Of a stretch of DNA of 64,000 bases, positions 38,040 through 47,130 are shown piece by piece. The notes below the pieces were generated by a model. That model ran no database searches. It worked only from the letters and a program-made list of their open reading frames with translations, and was not told where the DNA came from. Within the stretch, counting starts at the first letter, position 1; each line of letters begins with the position of its first letter. Source of the DNA: Silanimonas sp021297925 (lineage in GTDB: Bacteria > Pseudomonadota > Gammaproteobacteria > Xanthomonadales > Xanthomonadaceae); contig JAPZTL010000003.1 of the NCBI GenBank assembly GCA_027532825.1, forward strand, positions 58,365 through 122,364, read 5' to 3'. A program made the translations under genes and the position numbers.

Positions 38040-38597
38040 TTACTCCTCGATCAACTCGAGGCGGTCGAGGTCCAGCGAATAGGCCGAGGTCGCCATCGCG
38101 TTCTCGGTCAGGTCGATGCGCACCGTGCCGTGGACCCAGTAGGCGTCCCAGAGGTTGCCCAGCTCGATCGGGTTCTCGGGCTTGATGTAGACCAGCTGGT
38201 TGGGCGGCGGCGGCGGCACGTGGATGCAGGCGCCGAAGTACGGCACGAGGAACATCTCGGTGACCCGCTGCTGCTCGTCGAAGGCGATCGGCACGAGGTA
38301 ACCCGGGATCTTGCCGCGGACGCCGTTCATCGCCGCGACGGTGCGGGTGCTGGTCATCGCCTGCGGCATCTGCATCTCGCCGTCGTGGCTGATCTCCGGC
38401 ATTTCCTCCAGCGCCTTCAGGTCCTCCGGCGGCAGCAGCTCGAGCCAGTCGATCTCGCGCCCGTCGCCCTGCGAGGCGGAGGTGTCGGGACGGGTGCCCA
38501 CCGCCGGCTCGGCGGCACGGGCCTCGGGAACGGCGGCGGCGGTGGCGAGGACGACCGCGAGGGCGACGGCGAGCAGGGGCATCAGCGAGGCGGGCAT
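38040..38597 (-). CDS. DUF3299 exported protein (ZrgE-like)
   Basis: A 185-residue protein with a signal peptide (about 1-28) and a DUF3299 domain: REIDWLELLPPEDLKALEE, then KIPGYLVPIAFDEQQRVTEMFLVPYFGACIHVPPPPPNQLVYI, which holds the conserved GACIHVPPPPPNQ block with Cys and His. DUF3299 proteins occur with FtsX-like permeases and DUF2796 in Zur-regulated Zrg loci of Vibrio. Likely a periplasmic partner of the ABC system. It lies 14 bases from the permease gene. Confidence 0.85.
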   Translation of the reverse strand: MPASLMPLLAVALAVVLATAAAVPEARAAEPAVGTRPDTSASQGDGREIDWLELLPPEDLKALEEMPEISHDGEMQMPQAMTSTRTVAAMNGVRGKIPGYLVPIAFDEQQRVTEMFLVPYFGACIHVPPPPPNQLVYIKPENPIELGNLWDAYWVHGTVRIDLTENAMATSAYSLDLDRLELIEE

Positions 38598-38611
38598 GGA
38601 GGGTCCGAGGG

Positions 38612-39877
38612 TCAACGGTCGACGGCGACGCCGTCCTGCAGGGAGCGCCGGTAGGCGAGAACCGCCGGCACAAGGCCGAGGAGGATACCGCCCAACCAGA
38701 CCCCGCCGAGCACGGTGAGTTCCGCCGGCGACGGCCAGCCCGGGGCCAGCATCAGGCCGAACCGGGCCTCCAGCCACGGCGCGAGGACGGCCAGCGTGGC
38801 CTCCATCAGCCCCACGCCGAGCAGGACACCGGCCCCGGTCAGCAGGGCCGCTTCGGCGAGCAGGAGCCCGAACACGTGGCGCGGACCCGCGCCCACCGCG
38901 CGCAGCAGGGCCATCTCGCGGCGGCGTTCGTTGAGCGTGGCGAGGATGGTCGTCAGCAACACCATCAGGGCCGCGAGCACCGCCGCGACGGCGGCGATGA
39001 AGAGCGCGCGCTCGACCCCGCCCATCAGGGACCAGAGCTGGGTCAGGGCCACGCCGGGCAGGATCGCGATCAGCGGTTCGCCGCGGTATTCATTGACCAC
39101 GCGCTGCACCGCGAAGGTGGCCGTGCGGCTCTCCAGGCCGACGAAGGCCCCGGTGATCGTCTTGGGTTGCAGCAGCTCCGGCGGGATCGCCCGGGGATCG
39201 GTCGACCGACGTCCCGGCAGGGGCACGCCGCCGCGCCAATTCAGGTGGATGGCCTCGATCGCCTCGAGGGAAACATAGACCCCCTGGTCGATGGCGGTGC
39301 CCGTGCGGGCGAGGATGCCGACCACGCGGAAGGGCTGGTCGTCGTGCTTGTGCACGGCCACGCGCGCCGTGCCGTGCGCGAGGACGATCTCGCGGCCGAG
39401 GTCGTAGCCCAGCTGTTCGGCGACGTCGGCGCCCAGCACCGCGTCGTGCAGGTCGGCGAAGGCGCGGCCTTCGGCGAACGCGAGGCCGCGGCGGTCGCCG
39501 TAGCCCATGTGTTCGAAATAGCCGGTCGTAGTGCCGATGACGCGGAAGCCCTGGTGCGAATCCCCGAGGCTGATCGGCACGGTCCAGCGCACCGGCGGCA
39601 AGGCCTTCAGCTTCTCGTAGGTGGCCCACTGCAGGTTCGCGGTGGGCTCGCCCAAGCGGAACACGGCATAGAGCAGCAACTGCACCGGATGCGAGCGGGC
39701 GCCCACGATGAGGTCGGTGCCGGCGACGGAGCGCAGGAAGGAGTCCCGCGCCTCCTGCCGGACGCGCTCGATGCCGAGCAGCAGCATCACCGAGAGTCCG
39801 AGGGTCAGGACGGTGAGCAGCACCGTCGCCTTGCGGTTACGAAGGCTCGCCCACGCGAGCCCGAGGAGCCCGCTCAT
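38612..39877 (-). CDS. FtsX-like (MacB-type) ABC permease
   Basis: A 421-residue permease with one N-terminal helix (about 17-38), a periplasmic MacB-like domain (about 40-270) and three C-terminal helices (around 285, 335 and 385) with ERRREMALLRAVGAGPRHV, the usual cytoplasmic loop of this family. Such systems work mechanically on periplasmic partners or export lipids and peptides. The ATPase gene upstream overlaps by four bases (ATGA). In this operon it is expected to serve zinc acquisition together with the DUF2796 and DUF3299 proteins. Confidence 0.88.
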   Translation of the reverse strand: MSGLLGLAWASLRNRKATVLLTVLTLGLSVMLLLGIERVRQEARDSFLRSVAGTDLIVGARSHPVQLLLYAVFRLGEPTANLQWATYEKLKALPPVRWTVPISLGDSHQGFRVIGTTTGYFEHMGYGDRRGLAFAEGRAFADLHDAVLGADVAEQLGYDLGREIVLAHGTARVAVHKHDDQPFRVVGILARTGTAIDQGVYVSLEAIEAIHLNWRGGVPLPGRRSTDPRAIPPELLQPKTITGAFVGLESRTATFAVQRVVNEYRGEPLIAILPGVALTQLWSLMGGVERALFIAAVAAVLAALMVLLTTILATLNERRREMALLRAVGAGPRHVFGLLLAEAALLTGAGVLLGVGLMEATLAVLAPWLEARFGLMLAPGWPSPAELTVLGGVWLGGILLGLVPAVLAYRRSLQDGVAVDR

Positions 39878-40569
39878 GCCGCGGCCTCCACCAGGTCGCC
39901 GAGCGACAGCGTGCGCGGGAAGCGCGTCGCGATCGACAGGTCGTGGCTGACGAACAGCAGCGCGGTGCCGGCCGCGTCGCACTCGGCGAACAGCAGGTCG
40001 AGGAACTGGTCGCGGTTGCGCGTGTCGAGGGCCGAGGTCGGCTCGTCGCACAGCACCACGGCCGGGCCGCCGATCAGGGCGCGGGCCGCGGCCACGCGCT
40101 GCTGCTGGCCGACCGACAGCTCGAGCACGCGCCGCCCCGCCGAGGCCTGCTCACCGAGGCCCAGCGCCCCGAGGTAGTGGCGGGCGGCCGCGGCCACGCT
40201 GCCGAAGCGGCCGACGGCGCGATCGCGGCGGGCGCGGGAGAAGCGACAGGGCAAGGTCACGTTGTCGACCAGCGACAGGAAGGGTAGCAGGTTGAACTGC
40301 TGGAACACGATGCCGAGGTGGTCGGCGCGGCAGCGGTCCCGCCGCGGGCCGGACACGCCGGTCATGGCCTCGCCGGCGATGGTGATCGAACCGGCCTGCG
40401 GCACCAGCGTGCCGGCGACGAGGTTCAGCAGCGTGCTCTTGCCGGTGCCGCTGGGTCCGTGCAGGAACAGGCGCTCGGCCGGCGCGAGGCGCAGAGCGGG
40501 GAGCTCGAGCGCCCACGCGCCCCCCGGCCACGCGAAACGCAGGCCGTCGATCGCCAGCGCGTCGGTCAC
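39874..40569 (-). CDS. ABC transporter ATP-binding protein (LolD/MacB type)
   Basis: A 231-residue ATPase with Walker A GPSGTGKSTLL (about 39-49), Q-loop GIVFQQFNLLPFLS, signature LSVGQQQRVAAARAL, Walker B VVLCDEPTSALD and H-loop SHDL. It is the cognate ATPase of the FtsX-like permease, whose start overlaps its stop (ATGA), and its own start overlaps the stop of the DUF2796 gene in the same way. All three are therefore translationally coupled. Confidence 0.9.
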   Translation of the reverse strand: MTDALAIDGLRFAWPGGAWALELPALRLAPAERLFLHGPSGTGKSTLLNLVAGTLVPQAGSITIAGEAMTGVSGPRRDRCRADHLGIVFQQFNLLPFLSLVDNVTLPCRFSRARRDRAVGRFGSVAAAARHYLGALGLGEQASAGRRVLELSVGQQQRVAAARALIGGPAVVLCDEPTSALDTRNRDQFLDLLFAECDAAGTALLFVSHDLSIATRFPRTLSLGDLVEAAA

Positions 40570-41132
40570 GGCGCGGCGCCGAGGTCGATGCGCGCCTGGC
40601 CCGGGACCAGCGTCAGTGCGCGGGCCCCCCCGGCATCGATCAACTGCACCTCGAGGGTCCGCACGCCGGGCACCGCGTCGAACACCGTAGCGTCGATCGT
40701 CCGCAGCGCCGCCGGCGTCGCACAGTCGAAGCGGTAGCGCGCCTGCCAGTCCACGTGGCCGCCATGGTCATGCCCGTGGTCATGGTCATGCCCGTGGCCG
40801 TGGTCGTGGCCCATCGCCTCCGAGGCCGGCACCTCCAGCACCGGCGCCTGCGCCACGCAGCCGGCGGCGACGCTGAAACGCCAGAGGCGGGCGTGGTCGA
40901 GCATCAGCGCGCGCGCCGCCTGGACCTTCGCCTTCTCCGCTTCGTCGGCCGGCGCCCGCTCGAAGCCGACCAGATCGTAGGCCGTCGCCCGCAGCGTGAT
41001 CTCGACACGGGCGCCTTCGATCGCGACATCCGCATGGGCGAGGCCGTGGACGTGGGCATGCTGCTCGTGCGCGACCACGGGAGCGCCGACGAGCGCGGCG
41101 ACGAGGACCATCGGGAGCAGGGATGGACGCAT
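40566..41132 (-). CDS. DUF2796 His-rich periplasmic protein (ZrgA-like)
   Basis: A 188-residue exported protein. The signal peptide (about 1-20) exposes a mature N-terminus HEQHAHVHGLAHADVAIEG, the DUF2796 hallmark. A second histidine-rich loop lies at about 108-126 (alternating H-D and H-G), and the C-terminal core has RTIDATVFDAVPGVRTLEVQLID. Such loops bind zinc; ZrgA of Vibrio, a zinc-repressed protein, has this domain. It is the first gene of the leftward operon, 27 bases downstream of a Zur-like operator. Confidence 0.9.
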   Translation of the reverse strand: MRPSLLPMVLVAALVGAPVVAHEQHAHVHGLAHADVAIEGARVEITLRATAYDLVGFERAPADEAEKAKVQAARALMLDHARLWRFSVAAGCVAQAPVLEVPASEAMGHDHGHGHDHDHGHDHGGHVDWQARYRFDCATPAALRTIDATVFDAVPGVRTLEVQLIDAGGARALTLVPGQARIDLGAAP

Positions 41133-41159
41133 GGGACTCTCCGGAACAGGAACGGGTGA

Positions 41160-41176
41160 CCGTTACAAGATAACGG
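41160..41176. promoter_or_regulatory. Zur-like operator 2
   Basis: CCGTTACAAGATAACGG is a 17-base near-perfect palindrome with 6-bp arms (CCGTTA/TAACGG) around CAAGA. The core GTTACAAGATAAC matches the Zur core GTTATAATATAAC at 11 of 13 positions. It lies 27 bases before the DUF2796 start and 79 bases before the divergent EamA gene. It should repress the Zrg-like operon when zinc is ample. Confidence 0.75.
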
Positions 41177-41255
41177 ACGGCCCGCGAAGTTCCCGTCGCG
41201 CCGATGGCCGCGCGGCGGCCTGCCATACTCGCCCCCCGCCGCCGACGCGCCCCCG

Positions 41256-42116
41256 ATGACGCCCCGCGACCTCCTGCTCCTCGTCCTGCTTGCCGCGATC
41301 TGGGGCAGCTCCTTCCTGTTCATGCGCATCGCCGGGCCGGAGCTCGGCGCCGCGCCGCTGGCCTGGCTGCGGGTGACGGTCGCCACTGCCTTCCTCGGGG
41401 CACTGCTGGTCGCGCGGCGCGAACCGCCGCCCTTGGCCGGACGCGGGCGGGCGCTGGCACTGATGGGCTTCACCAACACCGCCGCGCCGTTCCTGTTGCT
41501 GACCTGGGCCACCATCCACCTCAGTGCCGGCTACGGGGCGCTGCTGAACGCCACGACCCCGCTGTGGGGCGCGGTGATCGGCACGCTGGCCTTTGGGCTG
41601 GTCGCGAGCCGCCAACTCTGGGCCGGGCTCGCGGCCGGGTTCGCCGGGGTGGCCGTGCTGGTGGCCGGCAAGCTGCAGGACCTCGGCGCCGGCGCGCTGG
41701 CGCCGATCGCCGCCGGGCTGGTCGCCACCGCCTGCTACGGCCACGCGGCCCACTACGCCCGCAGTGGGTTCGCCGGCGTCTCGCCGCTCGGCCTCGCCTT
41801 CGGCAGCCAGCTCGCCGCGTCGCTGTGGCTGCTCGGGCCGGCGATCGCCGGCTGGAACGGCGAGGCCCCCTCGGCGGCAGCCTGGGCCTGCGTCGCCGTC
41901 CTCGGCGTGGTCTGCACCGGCATCGCCTACCTCCTCTACTTCGGCCTGATCGAACGCATCGGCTCGACCAAGGCGACGATGGTGACCTACCTCGCGCCGG
42001 TGTTCGGCGTCTCATGGGGCGTGCTGCTGCTCGACGAGGCCCTGACGCCGGCCATGGTGGCCGGCGGGGCGATCGTGCTGGGTGGCGTGGCGCTGGCCGG
42101 CAAGGCCCGGCGCTGA
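41256..42116 (+). CDS. EamA/DMT-family transporter
   Basis: A 286-residue inner-membrane protein with about ten helices in two EamA repeats (1-135 and 145-286). It starts LLLLVLLAAIWGSSFLFMRIAGPELG and its second repeat ends IGSTKATMVTYLAPVFGVSWGVLLLDEALTP, both typical. The family moves metabolites such as amino acids; the substrate is unknown. It diverges from the Zrg-like operon and ends six bases from the convergent ppc stop. Confidence 0.9.
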   Translation: MTPRDLLLLVLLAAIWGSSFLFMRIAGPELGAAPLAWLRVTVATAFLGALLVARREPPPLAGRGRALALMGFTNTAAPFLLLTWATIHLSAGYGALLNATTPLWGAVIGTLAFGLVASRQLWAGLAAGFAGVAVLVAGKLQDLGAGALAPIAAGLVATACYGHAAHYARSGFAGVSPLGLAFGSQLAASLWLLGPAIAGWNGEAPSAAAWACVAVLGVVCTGIAYLLYFGLIERIGSTKATMVTYLAPVFGVSWGVLLLDEALTPAMVAGGAIVLGGVALAGKARR

Positions 42117-42122
42117 CGACCC

Positions 42123-44822
42123 TCAGCCGGTGTTCTGCACGCCGGCGGCGATGCCGTTCACCGTGGCGGCCAGCGCGCGGAAACGCGCGTCGTCGGGTCG
42201 GCCGTCGGCCCGCCAGCCGCGCAGCAAGTCGACCTGCAGCAGGTGGATCGGGTCGACGTAGGGATTGCGCAGCCGGATCGACCGCGCAAGCCGCGCATCG
42301 CCCGCCAGCAGCGGCGCGCCGCGCAGGGCCTCGACACCGTCCACGGCTAGGCGGAACTCCGACGAGATCGCCTCGAAGTAGGCCGCGTGCCGCTCGCCGG
42401 CCAGCCGCGAGTAGGCCTCGAAGATCCCGATCTCGGTCTTGGCGAGGATCATCTCGAGGTCATCGAGCACGGTGTCGAAGAACGGCCAGTCACGCGCCAT
42501 CTCCGCCAGCGCGGCGTCGCCGAAGCGCTCGCGGGCGGAGGCCAGGGCCGTGCCGACGCCGTACCACGCGGTCAGGTTGCTGCGGTTCTGGCTCCAGCCG
42601 AACACCCACGGGATCGCCCGCAAGCCCTCGAGGCCGGCGCCACGCTTGCTGGGGCGCGAGCCGATGTTCAGGCGCTCGATCACGTCGATCGGCGTGGCGT
42701 CGCGGAAATACTCGACGAAGTCCGCACGCTCGTAGACGAGCCCGCGGTAGGCCGCGCGCGAGGTCTCCGACAGATGGTCGGCGATCGACCGCCATGCGGC
42801 CTCGCGCGGCTCCGGCGCCCGCGGCGACAGGGTCGCGCGCAGCACCGCCGCGGTCGCCTGCTCGAGGTTGCGCAGGGCCAGCGCCCGCAGCCCGTACTTC
42901 CGGTGGATCACCTCGCCTTGCTCGGTGAGGCGAAGCACGCCCTGCACCGACCCGCGCGGCGCGGCAACGACGGCACGCTCCGTCCGCGTGCCGCCGCGCG
43001 AGACCGAACCGCCGCGCCCGTGGAAGAAACGCAGCTTGACGCCGGCCTCCGCCGCGACCTCGCCCAGCCGCACCTGCGCCCGCTGCAGCGCCCAGCGCGC
43101 GGCGAGCAGGCCGCCGTCCTTCGCGCTGTCGCTGTAGCCCAGCATCACCCACTGCACGTCGCCTCGGGCCGCGAGGTGTACCCGCCACGCCGGGTCGGCG
43201 AGCAGGTCGTGCAGCGTCTCCGGCGCGGCCGCGAGGTCGTCCACCGTCTCGAACAGCGGGGCGACATCGAGCGGCACCTGGCCGTCGCGATCGACGAGCC
43301 CCGCGCCGCGGGCCAGCGCCAGCACCGCCAGCGCGTCCGCGGCGCTGCGGCTCATGCTGACGATGTAGACCCCGAAGGCCGACGCCCCGAAGCGCTGACG
43401 GCCTTCGGCGACCGCGCGGAACACCGCGCGCATGCGCTGGGCGGCCGGCGCATCCGGCGGCAGCGGCCACGGCGACGGGGCGCCGAGGAGGTCACGGAGC
43501 CGTGCGGCGCGCGCGGGCGCGTCCTCCGAGGCGAGGGCCGGGTCGCCGCGCCACTCGGCGATGGCTTGGCGATGCAGGTCGGCGTGCTGTCGCAGGTCCA
43601 GCGCCGCGAGATGGAAGCCGAAGGCGGCGACGCGGCGACGGATGCGCCGCAGCGCGAACACGCCGGCATGCTCGCCGCGGTGCGCGAGCAGGCTGTCCTC
43701 GACCAGGGCGAGGTCGGCGTCGAGCGTCTCCGGCTCCGGATACCCGGTCGTGCGGTCCTCGAGCGTTGCGGCGAGCCGCGCCTGCACGAGGCCGAGAAAG
43801 GCCCGATACGGCATATCCGGCTCCTGCAGGGCCTCCGGCCAACGCGCCGCGTACTCTTCGAGCCGGGCTTCGAAGGCCTGCCCGACGCCGACGCGCGTGC
43901 GCGACTGCGTGAGCATCGACTTGAGGTGTTCGAGGTCGCCGCGGTAGTTGGCGAGCACGCGGCGGCGCTGCTGCTGCAGCGTCGCGGCGATCGTGGCGGC
44001 CCCGACGTTCGGGTTGCCGTCCATGTCGCCGCCGACCCAGGTCGAGAACCTCAGCAGCGCGGGTAGCGGCGGCACGCGGCCGTGGGCCTGTTCGAACGCG
44101 GCCTCGAAGGCCTCGAAGAACACCGGCAGCACGCGGTAGAGCGGATCGCCGAGCGTGTAGCCCACCTGCGCAGCCTCATCGGCCACGGTGGGCTTCTCGG
44201 GCGCGGCGCTCTCGGTCTGCCAGCCGGCCGTCAGGGCCGTCCGGATCACCTCGCGGTCGGCACGGGCCTCGGCGGGCGTCCGGGTGCGGTCGATGTCCGC
44301 GATCAGCGCCTGCGCGATCACCGCTTCCTTGTCGAGCAGGGCGCGGCGCACGGCCTCGGTGGGGTGGGCCGTCAGCACCGGTTCGATCCGCAGCGCCGGC
44401 AGCAGGCCCTCCACCGCCTCGAGCCCGATGCCTTCGACCTTCAGCCGTTCCAGCGCGTCGAGCAGCCCGCCCGGCTGCGCCCCGCCCTGCGAGCGCTGGT
44501 AATCGCGGCGACGGCGGATGCGATGCACCCGCTCGGCGAGGTTCACCGCCGAGAAGTACAGCGCGAAGGCCCGGACGAGGTCGGCATGCCGGTCGCTGGG
44601 CACCTCGGCCAGCGCCCGCGCGAGCGCGTCCACGGGCTCGCCGGATTCACGCCGCTGGATGGCCGCCCGCCGCACCGCCTCGACGGTGGCGAGGAACGCC
44701 GGCCCCGCCTGCTCGGCGAGGATCTCGCCGACCAGCGCCCCGAGGCGGGTCACGTCCTCGCGGAGGCGGTCGTCGGTGGCGGGGAACTCGATGTCGCGGA
44801 GGCGGGAGGGCGGTCGGCTCAT
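42123..44822 (-). CDS. ppc: Phosphoenolpyruvate carboxylase
   Basis: An 899-residue enzyme that makes oxaloacetate from PEP and bicarbonate, refilling the TCA cycle. Full length for the bacterial family. Motifs visible in order: VLTAHPTEAVRR with the catalytic His (about 169), STWVGGDMDGNPNVG, MLGYSDSAKDGG, FFHGRGGSVSRGGT, the glycine-rich active-site loop, and LRNPYVDPIHLLQVDLLR near the end, which ends in QNTG, the usual C-terminus. The ATG at 44822 gives a normal N-terminus. It stands alone, with 183 featureless bases upstream. Confidence 0.97.
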   Translation of the reverse strand: MSRPPSRLRDIEFPATDDRLREDVTRLGALVGEILAEQAGPAFLATVEAVRRAAIQRRESGEPVDALARALAEVPSDRHADLVRAFALYFSAVNLAERVHRIRRRRDYQRSQGGAQPGGLLDALERLKVEGIGLEAVEGLLPALRIEPVLTAHPTEAVRRALLDKEAVIAQALIADIDRTRTPAEARADREVIRTALTAGWQTESAAPEKPTVADEAAQVGYTLGDPLYRVLPVFFEAFEAAFEQAHGRVPPLPALLRFSTWVGGDMDGNPNVGAATIAATLQQQRRRVLANYRGDLEHLKSMLTQSRTRVGVGQAFEARLEEYAARWPEALQEPDMPYRAFLGLVQARLAATLEDRTTGYPEPETLDADLALVEDSLLAHRGEHAGVFALRRIRRRVAAFGFHLAALDLRQHADLHRQAIAEWRGDPALASEDAPARAARLRDLLGAPSPWPLPPDAPAAQRMRAVFRAVAEGRQRFGASAFGVYIVSMSRSAADALAVLALARGAGLVDRDGQVPLDVAPLFETVDDLAAAPETLHDLLADPAWRVHLAARGDVQWVMLGYSDSAKDGGLLAARWALQRAQVRLGEVAAEAGVKLRFFHGRGGSVSRGGTRTERAVVAAPRGSVQGVLRLTEQGEVIHRKYGLRALALRNLEQATAAVLRATLSPRAPEPREAAWRSIADHLSETSRAAYRGLVYERADFVEYFRDATPIDVIERLNIGSRPSKRGAGLEGLRAIPWVFGWSQNRSNLTAWYGVGTALASARERFGDAALAEMARDWPFFDTVLDDLEMILAKTEIGIFEAYSRLAGERHAAYFEAISSEFRLAVDGVEALRGAPLLAGDARLARSIRLRNPYVDPIHLLQVDLLRGWRADGRPDDARFRALAATVNGIAAGVQNTG

Positions 44823-45005
44823 GCCCCGAATCTACCCCGGCTCGACACGGGGGCCGAGCGTGAATACGTGTGCAGTGCGGGGCGCGCCTGCCCCCTTTCC
44901 AGGACGGATCAGGCCCGAACGAGGACCCCGTGGTGGTCGCAATGGCCGCCGTGGGGATGGTTCGCGTGGGTGGTGTTCGTGGGACGTTATCCCGTCACCG
45001 CGCGC
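44823..45005. other. Gene-free 183 bases upstream of ppc
   Basis: Between the ppc start and the SEC-C gene stop. It must hold the ppc promoter. I see no convincing -35/-10 pair, operator, hairpin or small gene in it. Confidence 0.5.
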
Positions 45006-45686
45006 TCAACCGCGCCCGCAGCAGGCCTTGTACTTCTTGCCGGAGCCGCAGGCACAGGGGTCGTTGCGGCCGGGGCCCGCCTCCTTTCGAACCGGCTGCT
45101 TCGGCACCTTGCGCTCCAGCCCGCCGGCGTACAGGTCATGAAGCACCGCGGGGAGCTGGCCGACGATCGCCAATCGCCCCTCGTGGCCGGGCTCCTCGAC
45201 CCCCTCGCCGCCGGAGAGGGACTGGACAAGATCCAGCGCCTCGGTGACCCACTCGTCCTTGGCCTCCCACTCGCCCCACTCGAACTCGTGGAAGCCCACG
45301 GCTTCGAGGAAACCGTCGGCCCACTCGGCCCCGACCGGGATGTCGTCGGCGCCGGGGGCGGCCTCGTCCTCGCCCGGCACCCAGATGAAGGGCATGTCCT
45401 GGTCGGTGAAGTCCTCTTCGCCCAGCTTCACGCGGCGCTCGACGGCCGCCTTCAGATGCAGGATCGGCGTGTAGTGCTCGTCGCGGTCGCGGGGGTTCTC
45501 CCAGCGCGGCTCCTTGCCCCAGACGCGCGGCATCCACTCGGCCTGAGCGATCGGCTCGGGCGAGACGGCGATGCCGGACAGGAAGCCGTCGAGCTGCTCG
45601 AGGCTCATGCCGCCGAAGGGAATCGCGCGGGTTTCGAGCAACTGCGCCAGCGCTTCGGCGTCGGCGTCGGTGAAGACCTTGGACAT
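45006..45686 (-). CDS. UPF0149/YecA-type protein with SEC-C zinc motif
   Basis: A 226-residue protein. The N-terminal UPF0149 (YecA/YgfB) helical region has LEQLDGFLSGIAVSPEP and EWADGFLEAV. The C-terminal SEC-C zinc motif is RNDPCACGSGKKYKACCGR, the same metal-binding tail found at the end of SecA. Such proteins associate with ribosomes or SecA-type chaperoning, but the role is not settled. Its ATG at 45686 lies seven bases after the gshA stop, so it is probably cotranslated from the same mRNA. Confidence 0.9.
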   Translation of the reverse strand: MSKVFTDADAEALAQLLETRAIPFGGMSLEQLDGFLSGIAVSPEPIAQAEWMPRVWGKEPRWENPRDRDEHYTPILHLKAAVERRVKLGEEDFTDQDMPFIWVPGEDEAAPGADDIPVGAEWADGFLEAVGFHEFEWGEWEAKDEWVTEALDLVQSLSGGEGVEEPGHEGRLAIVGQLPAVLHDLYAGGLERKVPKQPVRKEAGPGRNDPCACGSGKKYKACCGRG

Positions 45687-45693
45687 GGGGGCC

Positions 45694-47058
45694 TCAGTAG
45701 GCGAATTCGCGGAAGACGTGGTCGATGTCGCCCTGCCACTCGCCGTGGAACAGGGCCAGCTTGCGGTCGGCGGCGGTCTCGTTGGCGATGGCCATCTCGA
45801 CCAGCGGCTCCAGGTACACCGCCTCGTCGGCACCGCAGCGGTTGAGGCGGGCGCGGCGCTTCAGGCCGGCCTCGCTGATCCGCAGCGAACGCAGCGCCAG
45901 CTCCCGCATCGTCTCGCCACGGAACGGCAGCCGGAACCCGTGGCGCGGCACGCCGTCGCGCAGGGCGTGGCGCTCCTCCAGCGTGAAGTCCTTGACCAGG
46001 TCCCAGGCGGCGTCGAGCGCCGCGTCGTCGTACAGCAGGCCCACCCAGTAGGCCGAGAGCGCGCAGATGCGGTTCCACGGGCCGCCATCGGCACCGCGCA
46101 TCTCGAGGTACTTCTTCAGGCGCACTTCCGGGAAGGCGGTGGTGAGGTGGTCGCTGAAATCGCGCATCGTCGGCCGCTCGCCCGGCAGCACGTCGAGCTT
46201 CCCGTCCATGAAGGCGCGGAAGCTCTTGCCGGCGGCATCGATGTAGGTGCCGTCGCGGTAGACGAAGTACATCGGCACGTCGAGCAGGTAGTCGACGTAG
46301 CGTTCGAAGGAGAAGCCGTCTTCGAACACGAAATCGAGCAGGCCGGTGCGGTCGGCGTCGGTGTCGGTCCAGACGTTGCTGCGGAAGCTCGTGAAGCCGT
46401 TGGGTTTTCCTTCCGTGAAAGGCGAGTCGGCGAACAGCGCCGTCGCCACCGGCTGCAGCGCCAGCGACACGCGGAACTTCTTCACCATGTCGGCCTCGCT
46501 AGAGAAATCGAGGTTGGTCTGGATGGTGCAGGTGCGCGTCATCATGTCGAGGCCGAGCGAACCGACCTTCGGCATGTACTCGCGCATGATCTTGTAGCGG
46601 CCCTTGGGCATCCACGGCATGTCCTCGCGGCGCCACTTGGGCTGGAAGCCCATGCCGAGGAAGCCGAGCCGCAGCGGGTCGGCCGCGGCCTTCACCTCGT
46701 AGAGGTGCTGCGCGGTTTCGCGGCAGGTGTCGTGGATGGTCTCCAGCGGTGCGCCGGAGAGTTCGAGCTGGCCCGCGGGCTCCAGCGTCACCGAGGCCTT
46801 GTCCTGCACCAGCGCGATCAGGTGCCCGTTCTCCTCGACGCGCTCCCAGCCGAACTTGGCGATGCCCTCGAGCATGGCGCGGATGCCGCGCTCGCCCTCG
46901 TAGGGAATCGGCTTCAGGTCCTCGTGGCGGAAGCCGAACTTCTCGTGCTCGGTGCCGATGCGCCAATCAGCGGGCGGCTTGCTGCCGGACGCCAGGTACT
47001 CGATGAGCTGGGCACGGCCCTCGATCGGCGTGGTCTTCTCGGCGCTCGGTCCGGACAT
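45694..47058 (-). CDS. gshA: Glutamate-cysteine ligase (plant/proteobacterial type)
   Basis: A 454-residue ligase for the first step of glutathione synthesis, ATP-dependent joining of Glu and Cys. It matches the plant-type class rather than the longer E. coli class: WRIGTEHEKFGF (about 32), TLEPAGQLELSGAPL, FLGMGFQPKWRREDMPWMPKGRY, MTRTCTIQTNLDFSSEADMVKKFR, EVRLKKYLEMRGADGGPWNRICAL. The ATG at 47058 suits the family length. The SEC-C gene follows at seven bases. Cytoplasmic. Confidence 0.95.
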   Translation of the reverse strand: MSGPSAEKTTPIEGRAQLIEYLASGSKPPADWRIGTEHEKFGFRHEDLKPIPYEGERGIRAMLEGIAKFGWERVEENGHLIALVQDKASVTLEPAGQLELSGAPLETIHDTCRETAQHLYEVKAAADPLRLGFLGMGFQPKWRREDMPWMPKGRYKIMREYMPKVGSLGLDMMTRTCTIQTNLDFSSEADMVKKFRVSLALQPVATALFADSPFTEGKPNGFTSFRSNVWTDTDADRTGLLDFVFEDGFSFERYVDYLLDVPMYFVYRDGTYIDAAGKSFRAFMDGKLDVLPGERPTMRDFSDHLTTAFPEVRLKKYLEMRGADGGPWNRICALSAYWVGLLYDDAALDAAWDLVKDFTLEERHALRDGVPRHGFRLPFRGETMRELALRSLRISEAGLKRRARLNRCGADEAVYLEPLVEMAIANETAADRKLALFHGEWQGDIDHVFREFAY

Positions 47059-47130
47059 TCGTGGGGCCTCTCGGGGAACCCTTCGACAGTGGGGGCGGCG
47101 ACGGCACGACGCAAGCCGCCGAAGCGGGCC

